Source of the DNA: Candidatus Thorarchaeota archaeon
Lineage (GTDB): Archaea > Asgardarchaeota > Thorarchaeia > Thorarchaeales > Thorarchaeaceae
Reading direction: 5' to 3'
Assembly (NCBI GenBank): GCA_004524565.1
Contig: SDNZ01000008.1
Span: 1 to 41,904 of the forward strand
DNA length: 41,904 nucleotides
In this document: piece by piece, positions 28,373 through 37,102 of the stretch
Layout: each line of letters starts with the position of its first letter
Numbering within the stretch: the stretch's first letter is position 1
Translations under genes and position numbers: made by a program
The notes under the pieces: generated by a model
What the model saw: only the letters and a program-made list of their open reading frames with translations
Database searches by the model: none
Told to the model about the DNA's origin: nothing

Positions 28373-28634
28373 TCTTTAAGATTCAATAGGTAATAAAAAT
28401 GTCCAATGGAGAAATCATGCACAACAAACGACGAGATGTCTCTCATAATTCAAATAGGGGTATCAAAGGAATCGTGAAGAGGAATTACTTTTACAGACGA
28501 CTACTCTCTTGGAATTTTTTGTTGATCCAATTGCATGGATGCAAATTCACCGGGAAAAGATCTTACCCTATGTTATCGTTATGGTTTCCCTTGCATTTCT
28601 AGTGATCAACATTCTGAAAAGCGCATAGTCATAA

Positions 28635-29069
28635 TTACTTCGAGTACCGACTTTCAAGATTCTGAAACCATGGAGCAACCTGAGCGTTTTCAACCCTATC
28701 AGATGACGGTAGATATGGTTTGATATCAATCAATGGAGAACCATCATTCGCATCCATATGATCAATGAGAATTCTCTTTTTCTCACCCTCTAAACTGAGG
28801 ATCCTGACAATAGTATGACCAATCGGATTGGGTCTTGCAGGCGAGCGACAGGAGAAAACACCAGAGGGGACAGGACCTTTATTCTTAGGGGGATTTGCTA
28901 GGATAGTCTGACGGGTGGCTTGAGTATCCATACCATCAATCCACCAGAGTACGATGATGTGAGAGAACAAATCAAGATGTATAGCAGCATCCCAGTACTC
29001 TGGGAAAATCTCGAGAAAAATCTCAGATTCATTTTTCCTGACTGTGCCAATAGGATTGATCTTGTAAGA
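28635..29069 (-). CDS. TrmO/TsaA-like (UPF0066) tRNA methyltransferase-type protein
   Basis: NPIGTVRK...FSHIIVLWWIDG...GVFSCRSPARPNPIGHTIVRI...IDHMDANDGSPLIDIKPYLP. ORF track extends to 29087; MSYKINPIG start likelier. Confidence 0.88.
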   Translation of the reverse strand, partial: SYKINPIGTVRKNESEIFLEIFPEYWDAAIHLDLFSHIIVLWWIDGMDTQATRQTILANPPKNKGPVPSGVFSCRSPARPNPIGHTIVRILSLEGEKKRILIDHMDANDGSPLIDIKPYLPSSDRVENAQVAPWFQNLESRYSK

Positions 29070-29149
29070 CATTCGCTTCACCTTCACTATACTAATAGAT
29101 AAGACACAACAGATTAATTCAGCTATCTAGCTGTTATTCATAGAGGTGG

Positions 29150-29638
29150 ATGAAATTGGTCGAGAAAGAAGTTGCTGCATCAAGAACAATCATGACTCAG
29201 ACGGTATTCCCGAACGATGTCAATAATAATGATACTCTCTACGGTGGGAGGTTACTAGATTGGATTGATATGCTAGGAGGCATCGTTGCAAAGAAACATA
29301 GCAGAAGTGCAATCGTCACTGTTTCAATAGACTCATTGAATTTTTTAAATCCTATCAGGCAGCAAGATATTGTCACTCTCGAAGCATGGGTGAATTATGT
29401 CGGAACAACATCAATGGAGATTGAAGTAAGAGTGACCTCAGAAAATCCCTTTACTGCTGAATCTTCTAAGAACTGTAGAGCATTTCTTACCTATGTAGCT
29501 ATGGATGAAGAGGGACACCCAAAGGAAGTTCCCAGGCTCATTCTCTTGAATGAAGAAGAGAAAGAACGGTTTGAGAAAGCAAAAGAACGACGAGCGGAAC
29601 GACTTCGTCGACGAGACCTCACTGCAACAGAGTGGTAA
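29150..29638 (+). CDS. Acyl-CoA thioesterase, hotdog fold (YciA-like)
   Basis: TQTVFPNDVNNNDTLYGGRLLDWIDMLGGIVAKKHSRSAIVTVSIDSLNFLNPI. Confidence 0.88.
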   Translation: MKLVEKEVAASRTIMTQTVFPNDVNNNDTLYGGRLLDWIDMLGGIVAKKHSRSAIVTVSIDSLNFLNPIRQQDIVTLEAWVNYVGTTSMEIEVRVTSENPFTAESSKNCRAFLTYVAMDEEGHPKEVPRLILLNEEEKERFEKAKERRAERLRRRDLTATEW

Positions 29639-29648
29639 GCCTGTTCAC

Positions 29649-30335
29649 TCACATCCACAATGCTTTTTCGACGCTTTCTTTTATCTTAGATTCTAGACTA
29701 CTATAACCTAACAATTTATCTTTTGGAATTCCCCAGATATCATCAGCTTTGCAATCGAAGTGATGCCATTTGTAATTCAGGTGATCTTGAAAATAAGTTG
29801 GTTCACCCAATCGTAAATCACCCTTTTCGATATTGTGCCCACAAGTTTTGCAACTTGCGCGACTAGATTTTGCAGGTTCGATTTTCCAGTCATCTCCAGG
29901 TATGAATTTCTTTCTACCTGCCTTTCTGAGATTCATTAGAAATTCCTCAGGATCACTCCCAACAAGTGTTGAGGTCAACCGTATCTTGAACCTATCATAT
30001 TCAGAAGCTTTGTACAGCACATCTACATTTCCATTCTTGTAGGCTTTATCAAAAACGGTTCCGGGAGGATACTCATTATATTCCTTCATGTAACCGATGA
30101 GAAACTTAGCAAGAATCTCATTTGCAGCTCTCTTATCTTCTAAATCTACAACAGTATCTTCCTTTACAATCGAATATTCAGTATTCACAATTGTCATCCC
30201 TGTATCAAGGATTTCTTTCTGTTTCCTAAGGACTATAGAACCTACAGGAACTTTTCCTCTAACTTTTTTCATTTCAAAAGTACTAGGTGTGATATAGTAA
30301 GCCCAATCATGACTGAATTCAATCCAATCCGTCAT
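29649..30335 (-). CDS. Protein with C-terminal PARP-type zinc finger
   Basis: SSRASCKTCGHNIEKGDLRLGEPTYFQDHLNYKWHHFDC (C-x2-C-x26-H-x2-C) matches the zf-PARP pattern; novel N-terminal about 155 aa. Confidence 0.78.
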   Translation of the reverse strand: MTDWIEFSHDWAYYITPSTFEMKKVRGKVPVGSIVLRKQKEILDTGMTIVNTEYSIVKEDTVVDLEDKRAANEILAKFLIGYMKEYNEYPPGTVFDKAYKNGNVDVLYKASEYDRFKIRLTSTLVGSDPEEFLMNLRKAGRKKFIPGDDWKIEPAKSSRASCKTCGHNIEKGDLRLGEPTYFQDHLNYKWHHFDCKADDIWGIPKDKLLGYSSLESKIKESVEKALWM

Positions 30336-30420
30336 TCAAACATGCACCCCTAATCCTACATCTCTGATTCTCTATATAAGCACTCAGGAAAATTGATTTC
30401 ATGCAATCCTAGAAGCTAAT

Positions 30421-32154
30421 CTAACCTCCTGACATGAATATCATTTTGGAAACAGCTTCACGAAGATCATCCTCTGATAGGAATCCAGAGAGTTGGTCCA
30501 TTCCCATTTGGATTGTAGGTAATGCGGGTAGTTCTTCCTCTGCAATTATCGATTCGGGCTCATCTACATTAATGACATGAATTGCTGATGCTCCGATTCC
30601 AAGCTCATTCAGAACAGATTTGAGAGTAACAAGAACAGGACCACAGAAAATACAGTGGTCTGATTTATAGTACATGATTGGTGGTAGCTGAAGAGCTTCT
30701 TTCCAAAGTGGAAGCAAGATTACAAATTTGCTCCCCTTGGATGAATCATTGGAAACTCTATCTTCAACCCAGATTCGCCCACCCAAATCAGAGATATAGC
30801 GATCAGCAACTGTTAGACCTAGACCCTTACCTTCCAGTTTATCGTCAGCACTTCCTTCTCTCCTGAATATCTGAGATTTTTGATCATCAGGGATGCCTGG
30901 ACCGAAGTCTAAGAACTCTATCCGAAGCATATCATCAGTTTCGGTCATTTCAGCATTGATTTCTAGTCTGACTTTATCACTAACGTCTGAACGTCCACTA
31001 AAATGAATGATATTGAAGAAGATATACCACATAAAGGCATGACCGTTTACTTCGTAGGAAATATCAGCGATGTTAGATTTAACATCAAGAGTCTTCCATT
31101 CAAAGTCTCTAGTTGCTTCGCGAATCGCTTTGTTAAAATGGGGAAGCAACTTAGTCTGTGTCTTCACAGGTGGTTCATGGTGAAGGGACATTAAGACACC
31201 CATATTTGCAATCATTCTCGCTGCATTTCGAAGACTCCATGAAGCTTCACTTAGGAGAACTTGAAGGCGCTCAGGAAGTTCTAAGGATATACTTAGATCC
31301 TCTAAAGCAAAAATGACATTTTGGTTGGTCATATTCAAGTCACTTGTCATGACCTCCATGTACAAATTGGCACGTTCACTCTCAGCCATGAGCTTCTGTT
31401 CCATTGCACGTCGACGAGTTATGTCTATCGCAGTGAATCCGATGCTTACGGGTCTCTCAGGTCCGGAATCTAATGCCCTTGATGAAGCACTAATCCAGAT
31501 TGTCTTATTATTTCCACAAAACATCTCCATTTCGAGACCTTTTACACTCTTACCACGCAAGACTTCTCTAACAATCTCAGCAGCAGGATCGTATCCGGGT
31601 TTAGGCTCAGGAAGGAATTGAGAAATTGGTTTACCTATTAGTTCTTCAGCTTCAATACCTAGAAGCTCTTCTGCTGCAGCGTTTACCTGTTCTATAGAAC
31701 CGTTTTTACTAAGCATAAAGTACGCTACTGGAGACATATCGTAAAGCGTAGCAAATCTATTTTCGAGTTCAGTTACTGTGGTTTCCAGAGTTACTTGTGT
31801 GGATACATTTCGTACACACGCAAGAATTGCAGATGCTCCATCGAATGTCACTGAAGTTGGTTTAATCTCAACATGAACAATCTGTCCATTCTTCGATACA
31901 AGCCGGGTGGGAAACTGTGACATAATTTCACCGGAGTAGAGTTTTTCAAAGAGATCGCTGTCTCGTCTCCGGGTTTGAGGTTCAACAACATCCTCTAATG
32001 CAATATCAAGTACATCGTCAATTGGGTATCCAAGCATATCAGAAAATACTTCGTTAGCCATCACGATATCTTCGTCCTGAATAACAATCCTACCATCATG
32101 AACTACTTCCATAACTTTCTGAATCCACTGGGTATCTTGAGTTGCATCTGACAT
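30421..32154 (-). CDS. PAS-PAS HATPase protein with C-terminal thioredoxin-like domain; predicted pseudo-histidine-kinase
   Basis: Paralog of 10452..12230; H-box MTSDLNMTNQ (Ser at 31342-31344), N-box NIIHFS, DFGPGIPD and GKGLGLTVADRYI retained; C-term YYKSDHCIFCGP...LPALPTI. Confidence 0.85.
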   Translation of the reverse strand: MSDATQDTQWIQKVMEVVHDGRIVIQDEDIVMANEVFSDMLGYPIDDVLDIALEDVVEPQTRRRDSDLFEKLYSGEIMSQFPTRLVSKNGQIVHVEIKPTSVTFDGASAILACVRNVSTQVTLETTVTELENRFATLYDMSPVAYFMLSKNGSIEQVNAAAEELLGIEAEELIGKPISQFLPEPKPGYDPAAEIVREVLRGKSVKGLEMEMFCGNNKTIWISASSRALDSGPERPVSIGFTAIDITRRRAMEQKLMAESERANLYMEVMTSDLNMTNQNVIFALEDLSISLELPERLQVLLSEASWSLRNAARMIANMGVLMSLHHEPPVKTQTKLLPHFNKAIREATRDFEWKTLDVKSNIADISYEVNGHAFMWYIFFNIIHFSGRSDVSDKVRLEINAEMTETDDMLRIEFLDFGPGIPDDQKSQIFRREGSADDKLEGKGLGLTVADRYISDLGGRIWVEDRVSNDSSKGSKFVILLPLWKEALQLPPIMYYKSDHCIFCGPVLVTLKSVLNELGIGASAIHVINVDEPESIIAEEELPALPTIQMGMDQLSGFLSEDDLREAVSKMIFMSGG

Positions 32155-32347
32155 CGTCTACGCCTCGGATATTTTCAAGTACATGGTCATTGATAAAGAA
32201 ATGTAGCTAGTCATCAATATAAAAAAGAGAAGGTTCAATCCAGAAAGAGTTACACCAATCATGAATGGTATGAATCATTATTAGGTCAGATTTGATGAGC
32301 CAATAAAATTCAGAACCCTGTTCTCTGAAACAGGCGAGCTGCAATAA

Positions 32348-33607
32348 TTAGGTTTCTGCTCGATTCTTTGGCAATTTAATGTATACAAGAATTACAAAAA
32401 GCAATAACGAGTTTACGATTGCAATAGTACCAGCTAGACCGTAAACAAAACGAAGACTGTCTGTGACCTCCCAAATCATTGCACCAAATAACTGTGCAAC
32501 CATTCCTACTAATCCCATTAGCAAATCGTAAGTTCCCAGTGCACGACCTTTGGTTTCTTCTGACACAACTAAAACAATTATGCTTCTTTCAGCCCCAATA
32601 AACAACACAAATGGAATAGCCCAAACAAAGTTGAGAATATACATCATTAGTGCACCGGAACCAATACTGAACCATAGGAAAATAACTCCATTTCCAACAA
32701 TGCCCACTAACAGTGCAGCCTTCAGATTTCGATCAGCAAACGTACTAGCAGGATACATGACCATAGCTGCGGTCATTGAGAACAAGCTCCATGTCAAACC
32801 ATAGGTTATCCTGTCGACACCCCAAGGTCCTACACAGATATTTCCTACTAAGGGGATAGACATCATCCAAGAGAAGGTGAAACCAACCATACCAATTGCT
32901 ACTAACCAGTAATAGCGACCTAGATTTCGAATAGCAATCTTGGGTCCTGCTCGAGCTCGCTTAATAATTTCAGACCCTAACGATTCTTTGACCAACACAA
33001 TAGCTGCAACGAAAGTAAGGATAGCGCAAAAAGCTCCTATCAGGTGAAGGTCTCTCGATTCAAATCCAGCACCAAAGAGGATTGATCCAACGAGTGGACC
33101 TAATCCATCTACGAACCATAGAGGCATCATTACCATCATCAAACGTCTTGCAGGATTTGATCCTTCATCTGATGCAATCTCATCTGCTGGAATAGCTCTA
33201 GCCATCAATCTAGAAGTGCTCATTCCGAACCATACTAATCCATATTGGACAGGGATAAATGGCCAAACTGGAAAATATGCTAGCGAGAAGAGTCCTATTG
33301 AAACAGGAATGAAACCTAAAGCAATAGTCAGTCTACGTCCAATAAAATCTGCAATATATCCTGAGAAGATGCTCGCAACAAGACCAGTAAATGTTGCAGA
33401 GGAAAAGATCACACCCATCTGCCAAGGCTCTAGAAATCCCTCAAGGAAGACACTGAATTCCCATTTCCAGAGAGCTGTAGAAAACTGAGCAATCGCTAGC
33501 ACAGCAGCTAATCTCCAGAGATTGGAACTAAGACCTAGACGACCTGGCTTCTTTCTAGCCATTTCATCAGTGTTGTCCACAATTCCTGGATTATCCCTGT
33601 CGTCCAT
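32348..33607 (-). CDS. Major facilitator superfamily transporter
   Basis: About 12 TM ORF; FSGYIADFIGRRLTIALGF is the MFS motif A-like loop. Confidence 0.85.
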   Translation of the reverse strand: MDDRDNPGIVDNTDEMARKKPGRLGLSSNLWRLAAVLAIAQFSTALWKWEFSVFLEGFLEPWQMGVIFSSATFTGLVASIFSGYIADFIGRRLTIALGFIPVSIGLFSLAYFPVWPFIPVQYGLVWFGMSTSRLMARAIPADEIASDEGSNPARRLMMVMMPLWFVDGLGPLVGSILFGAGFESRDLHLIGAFCAILTFVAAIVLVKESLGSEIIKRARAGPKIAIRNLGRYYWLVAIGMVGFTFSWMMSIPLVGNICVGPWGVDRITYGLTWSLFSMTAAMVMYPASTFADRNLKAALLVGIVGNGVIFLWFSIGSGALMMYILNFVWAIPFVLFIGAERSIIVLVVSEETKGRALGTYDLLMGLVGMVAQLFGAMIWEVTDSLRFVYGLAGTIAIVNSLLLFVILVYIKLPKNRAET

Positions 33608-33732
33608 CGGGTGACCTCTAATTTTTCGATTTGGACAGATTCATGCTTATGTCACTGCCGATTTTAACAAACAATGCATTTACGAAGGGATAATAATAAA
33701 CAGGGCGGTGCACAGGCAAAACTCCTGATTTC

Positions 33733-34503
33733 ATGAGTGGATGCATAGACTTGACCGAAGCTAGTATTAAAGAAATATTCGACAGAATTTCAAAGATCAA
33801 ATCAGCTGGTGTCATTGAAAGATATGGATTCACTGAATTCCTAGCTTTTGCCAAAGAAGTACGAGATAGTGTTAGTGATGAGCTCTGGCTAGAGGTCGGT
33901 TGGGACATCCTAGAAGGAATGGGATTAGAGGAGTTTTATGGATGTGATTACGACATCTCAACAGCCTTAGAAAATATTCCTGAGAATTCTGATCTTGTGG
34001 ACATCCAGAGCTTCCTCAGACATACCTTGGTTGAAACACTCTTAGAACAATTCGATGCGGGAGGGACAACGGTGCTTCTAGATATTGGGAAGATGCTTGA
34101 AACTCCAGCAGCCATGCTCATACCTAGAATTGTAGAGCTTCGAAAGAAAGAGATAGAGAATCTAGTCGTTCCAATTGTAGGAAGGAAACTAGTTCTATAC
34201 GACGTGTACATGAATGAGATTGGCATGACAACAGAGCCACAGGACTCTGTGCATCTTGATGATCTTTGGATGACAGCTTATGGATTCCAAGTTTGTCTAT
34301 CTTTAGAAATGGGTCTTAGAACAACTCTAGATGGACTTCGAAAAATCGAGGTGGTTATGGAAAAGATTGGATTGCATCTTTCAGCGAAGATGGCTAATGA
34401 ACCTATTAGTAATCCAAAGCCACAGATGTCCAGAGCAATGTATTCCATCTTAATGAAAAGAGCAATGGGTACACGTAAGAAATCAGTAAAGAATATGTCA
34501 TAA
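33733..34503 (+). CDS. Hypothetical protein
   Basis: Long ORF with good codon texture; no recognised family. Confidence 0.55.
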   Translation: MSGCIDLTEASIKEIFDRISKIKSAGVIERYGFTEFLAFAKEVRDSVSDELWLEVGWDILEGMGLEEFYGCDYDISTALENIPENSDLVDIQSFLRHTLVETLLEQFDAGGTTVLLDIGKMLETPAAMLIPRIVELRKKEIENLVVPIVGRKLVLYDVYMNEIGMTTEPQDSVHLDDLWMTAYGFQVCLSLEMGLRTTLDGLRKIEVVMEKIGLHLSAKMANEPISNPKPQMSRAMYSILMKRAMGTRKKSVKNMS

Positions 34504-34512
34504 AGGCAGATA

Positions 34513-35706
34513 TCATTCAATTATGAGTTCTGAAATCTCTCGGGGATACTTTGTAGTAATCTCTATTCCATCTTCAGTCACAACAAATGTATCGCTATGT
34601 CGGAACCCTCCCAGCCCTTGTTCATAAATTCCAGGTTCACATGAGAAGATCATTCCAGGTTGAAGAACATCTTCAGACCCAATGTCTAGGAAGGGGCGTT
34701 CATGTCCTTCCATACCAAGAGCATGGCCTGTATGATGACGAACCAGATGAAAGACGTTCTTTGCATTGAAGGCATCTCTTGCAGCCTTATCAACATCAGC
34801 ACATCTAACACCTGGACCAGCAGCTCCAAGAGCGGCATCCTGTGCAGCTAACATAGCTTCAAACAGTTCTGTTTGCCTTGCTGAAGGTTCTCCCATGAAC
34901 ATAGTTCGTTCAAGTTCTGCATGAATGCCATATACATCAGAAGATGCTCCTGTTACTAGGGTATCACCTTTTTTGAACATAAGACCTCTTGAGAGAGCAT
35001 GCGGAAAGTAAGAGTTGGGTCCTATCTGGCCGCGATACAGAGCAATTGCTGGAAACATAGAAAATCCAGTAGGTCGATATGTATCTCCTAATTCTTGAAC
35101 CATATCATGAGACCCCTGTGTACTCGCGCGTATTGTCACATCAATCTCGTTCGCTCCTAACTCTGTGAAATTTTGAAGATACTTGTGCGCTCTAGCTGCC
35201 CATTTGGAGGATTCTCGCATCAGCTCAATTTCTTCAGGTTCCTTGATGACGCGCATATCCATTATCATATCAGGAAGCTGTTTGAATTTTAAACCAGTGA
35301 CATCTTCCAGACTTGGACCCTTGTATCCCCAATAACCAGATGCACCTGCTGCCTCTGAAGCTACCTTATTGGATTGAATCTTTAGTTCTTTCATAAGATT
35401 CTCAGCTAAATGATACATAGGATGCTTAACATCAGGATATTCAAAATATGAGAAAACCTGAGAGACAAATGGTACCTGATGTTCCACATGGTCAATCTCC
35501 AATGAAGGTACGAAGAAATTCACTTCACCCTTGTGAAGAATAAGAATGATGGGTCGTTCGGTCGGAATAAAAGAAAGACCTGTAAGATAGAAGATGTTCT
35601 TTGAATTGAACACAAGGAAGGTTTCTAGGCCATCATCGTTCAATAGATTTTGAACTCGTTCGATTCGCTTCCTATGAATCTCAGGAGTGAGATATGTACG
35701 AGCCAT
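34513..35706 (-). CDS. M24 family Xaa-Pro peptidase
   Basis: DVYGIHAELERTMFMGEPS...HLVRHHTGHALGMEGHERPFLDIGSEDVLQPGMIFSCEPGIYEQGLGGFRHSDTF; M24 metal-ligand layout. Confidence 0.85.
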   Translation of the reverse strand: MARTYLTPEIHRKRIERVQNLLNDDGLETFLVFNSKNIFYLTGLSFIPTERPIILILHKGEVNFFVPSLEIDHVEHQVPFVSQVFSYFEYPDVKHPMYHLAENLMKELKIQSNKVASEAAGASGYWGYKGPSLEDVTGLKFKQLPDMIMDMRVIKEPEEIELMRESSKWAARAHKYLQNFTELGANEIDVTIRASTQGSHDMVQELGDTYRPTGFSMFPAIALYRGQIGPNSYFPHALSRGLMFKKGDTLVTGASSDVYGIHAELERTMFMGEPSARQTELFEAMLAAQDAALGAAGPGVRCADVDKAARDAFNAKNVFHLVRHHTGHALGMEGHERPFLDIGSEDVLQPGMIFSCEPGIYEQGLGGFRHSDTFVVTEDGIEITTKYPREISELIIE

Positions 35707-35833
35707 CTAGACCACAGATCAGTCGTTGCGAATTCAGACTTAAAGATGCTTGTAAAAAAGAAAGAAAGTGACGGGCAATCCAGAGGACACCCGACACATC
35801 ATCTTGCAATAGTTGTGAAGTATTTTGTGCTAA

Positions 35834-36391
35834 CTAGTATCTACGACGTCTGTCGCCGCCACCACCGCGGTCTCTGCCACCGCCACCATAGCCACCGCCA
35901 CCACGGTCTCTGCCACCATAGCCACCGCCACCACCGTAGCCACCACCACCGCGGTCTCTACCGCCGCCACCATAGCCACCGCCACCGCCACCGTAACGTC
36001 GTCGGGGGCGATCATCTTCGTGCTCTTCAGCTGACATATCTACTTCCATGTTTACTTCTTCAATAGCTTCCTCAGCTTCAGCTAGCTCACCGTACTTACC
36101 TACATTCAAACGTAGATTCCCTCGAAAGAGACCTGTGTATCCGTTCTTCAAGAGGTATGTTGAACCTGCTGCGACTGCATCGATAGTATCATCCCAGAGA
36201 GGAACCTGTACAATTCCAGTTGAATCACCCACCGTGATATCTGCGACTCGGTGTGTGCTGCCATCTCCTCGGGAAGTAACTTCGCGTTCTTCGCCTATTT
36301 CGACTACTTTGAAGGTGATTGTAATATTCTTCATTCGTGGCTTAAGTTCTGCCACAGTTGCTTCTATTGGTTCTCGTTCTTGATAACCCAT
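35834..36391 (-). CDS. OB-fold single-stranded DNA-binding protein (archaeal SSB/SOSS-B-like) with RG/Y-rich tail
   Basis: N-terminal ITITFKVVEIGEEREVTSRGDGSTHRVADITVGDSTGIVQVPLWDDTI...YLLKNGYTGLFRGNLRLNVGKYGEL; C-terminal 58 aa of YGGGG/RDRGGGG repeats. Confidence 0.85.
   Translation of the reverse strand: MGYQEREPIEATVAELKPRMKNITITFKVVEIGEEREVTSRGDGSTHRVADITVGDSTGIVQVPLWDDTIDAVAAGSTYLLKNGYTGLFRGNLRLNVGKYGELAEAEEAIEEVNMEVDMSAEEHEDDRPRRRYGGGGGGYGGGGRDRGGGGYGGGGGYGGRDRGGGGYGGGGRDRGGGGDRRRRY
35837..36010 (-). repeat. Gly/Arg/Tyr-rich low-complexity tail repeats of SSB
   Basis: RPRRRYGGGGGGYGGGGRDRGGGGYGGGGGYGGRDRGGGGYGGGGRDRGGGGDRRRRY. Confidence 0.95.
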
Positions 36392-36667
36392 TGTAAATCT
36401 CTCGCTCTAGCGATTAACAGGCGATGTCTCAAAACTAGCGATGTTCTTCCTTGGATGTACGAAACGGGAATGTCCCCTCACGAAACCATATCTGAAAAGT
36501 GCTCGTTGTTATGTAGCCTGCACATCTTCGCTGGGTATGTTTCCTTATTATCTTGTTTATTTTGTAGTTTTTTAGCAACACTTACTTCACAATGTTAGCC
36601 TATGACACTGACTAGCCTTTCAAGCGGAATCTCTCTACTTTTGTTTACAATTGGCGTTGTTGGAATG

Positions 36668-36721
36668 GTTTATATATACAGAACGTAAGGGAATATCAGA
36701 ACGTTCCGTAATTACGGAACG
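36668..36721 (+). promoter_or_regulatory. TATA box (gtttatatatac) plus 20-bp perfect palindromic operator
   Basis: cgttccgtaattacggaacg (36702-36721) sits about 25-30 nt after the TATA-like element. Confidence 0.7.
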
Positions 36722-36728
36722 ATAAAAC

Positions 36729-37088
36729 GTGGAAAGTAAAATGTACAACGCACGGATTAGGAAAAAAGAGATTCCTCAAGGAGTTCAGTCATCGGAGTTG
36801 AATATCTCTGTAAGACGAACTCTGAATCACGGTGCCATTCGTATGATGGCTGCAGTTGTGGCTACAGGACTACTTGGATATGTAGTGTATCTGCTACCCA
36901 CACTAGCATTGTTTGTGATACCAGGAATGTTGGCTCTTGTTGAGAGAATCTACAATGAATCTAGATACGTTCAATATGTGAGATATCGCACACCCATCAA
37001 GAATGAACACTTGGATGATACAGAAAAATTAGCAGAGAGACTACGAATCCATTTAGCTGAGAATCATGGTCTCTCAATAATCGTTTAG
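36729..37088 (+). CDS. Small membrane protein
   Basis: ORF with hydrophobic central segment; GTG 36729 or ATG 36741 start; first gene after palindromic operator. Confidence 0.6.
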   Translation: MESKMYNARIRKKEIPQGVQSSELNISVRRTLNHGAIRMMAAVVATGLLGYVVYLLPTLALFVIPGMLALVERIYNESRYVQYVRYRTPIKNEHLDDTEKLAERLRIHLAENHGLSIIV

Positions 37089-37102
37089 GAGAGAGATACA
37101 GG

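Noticed and set aside
29870-29890. ggttcga motif considered as a tRNA T-arm
   Set aside because: Lies inside the zf-PARP gene and lacks acceptor/D/anticodon stems; no tRNA found anywhere in the window.
35837-36010. Gly-rich tail repeats considered as a CRISPR-like or tandem DNA repeat array
   Set aside because: Repeats are in frame, have no unique spacers and are explained by protein low complexity.
35650-36066. Plus-strand HH/R-rich ORF across the SSB tail
   Set aside because: Antisense translation of the Gly-rich tail repeats; overlaps both the M24 peptidase start and SSB gene.
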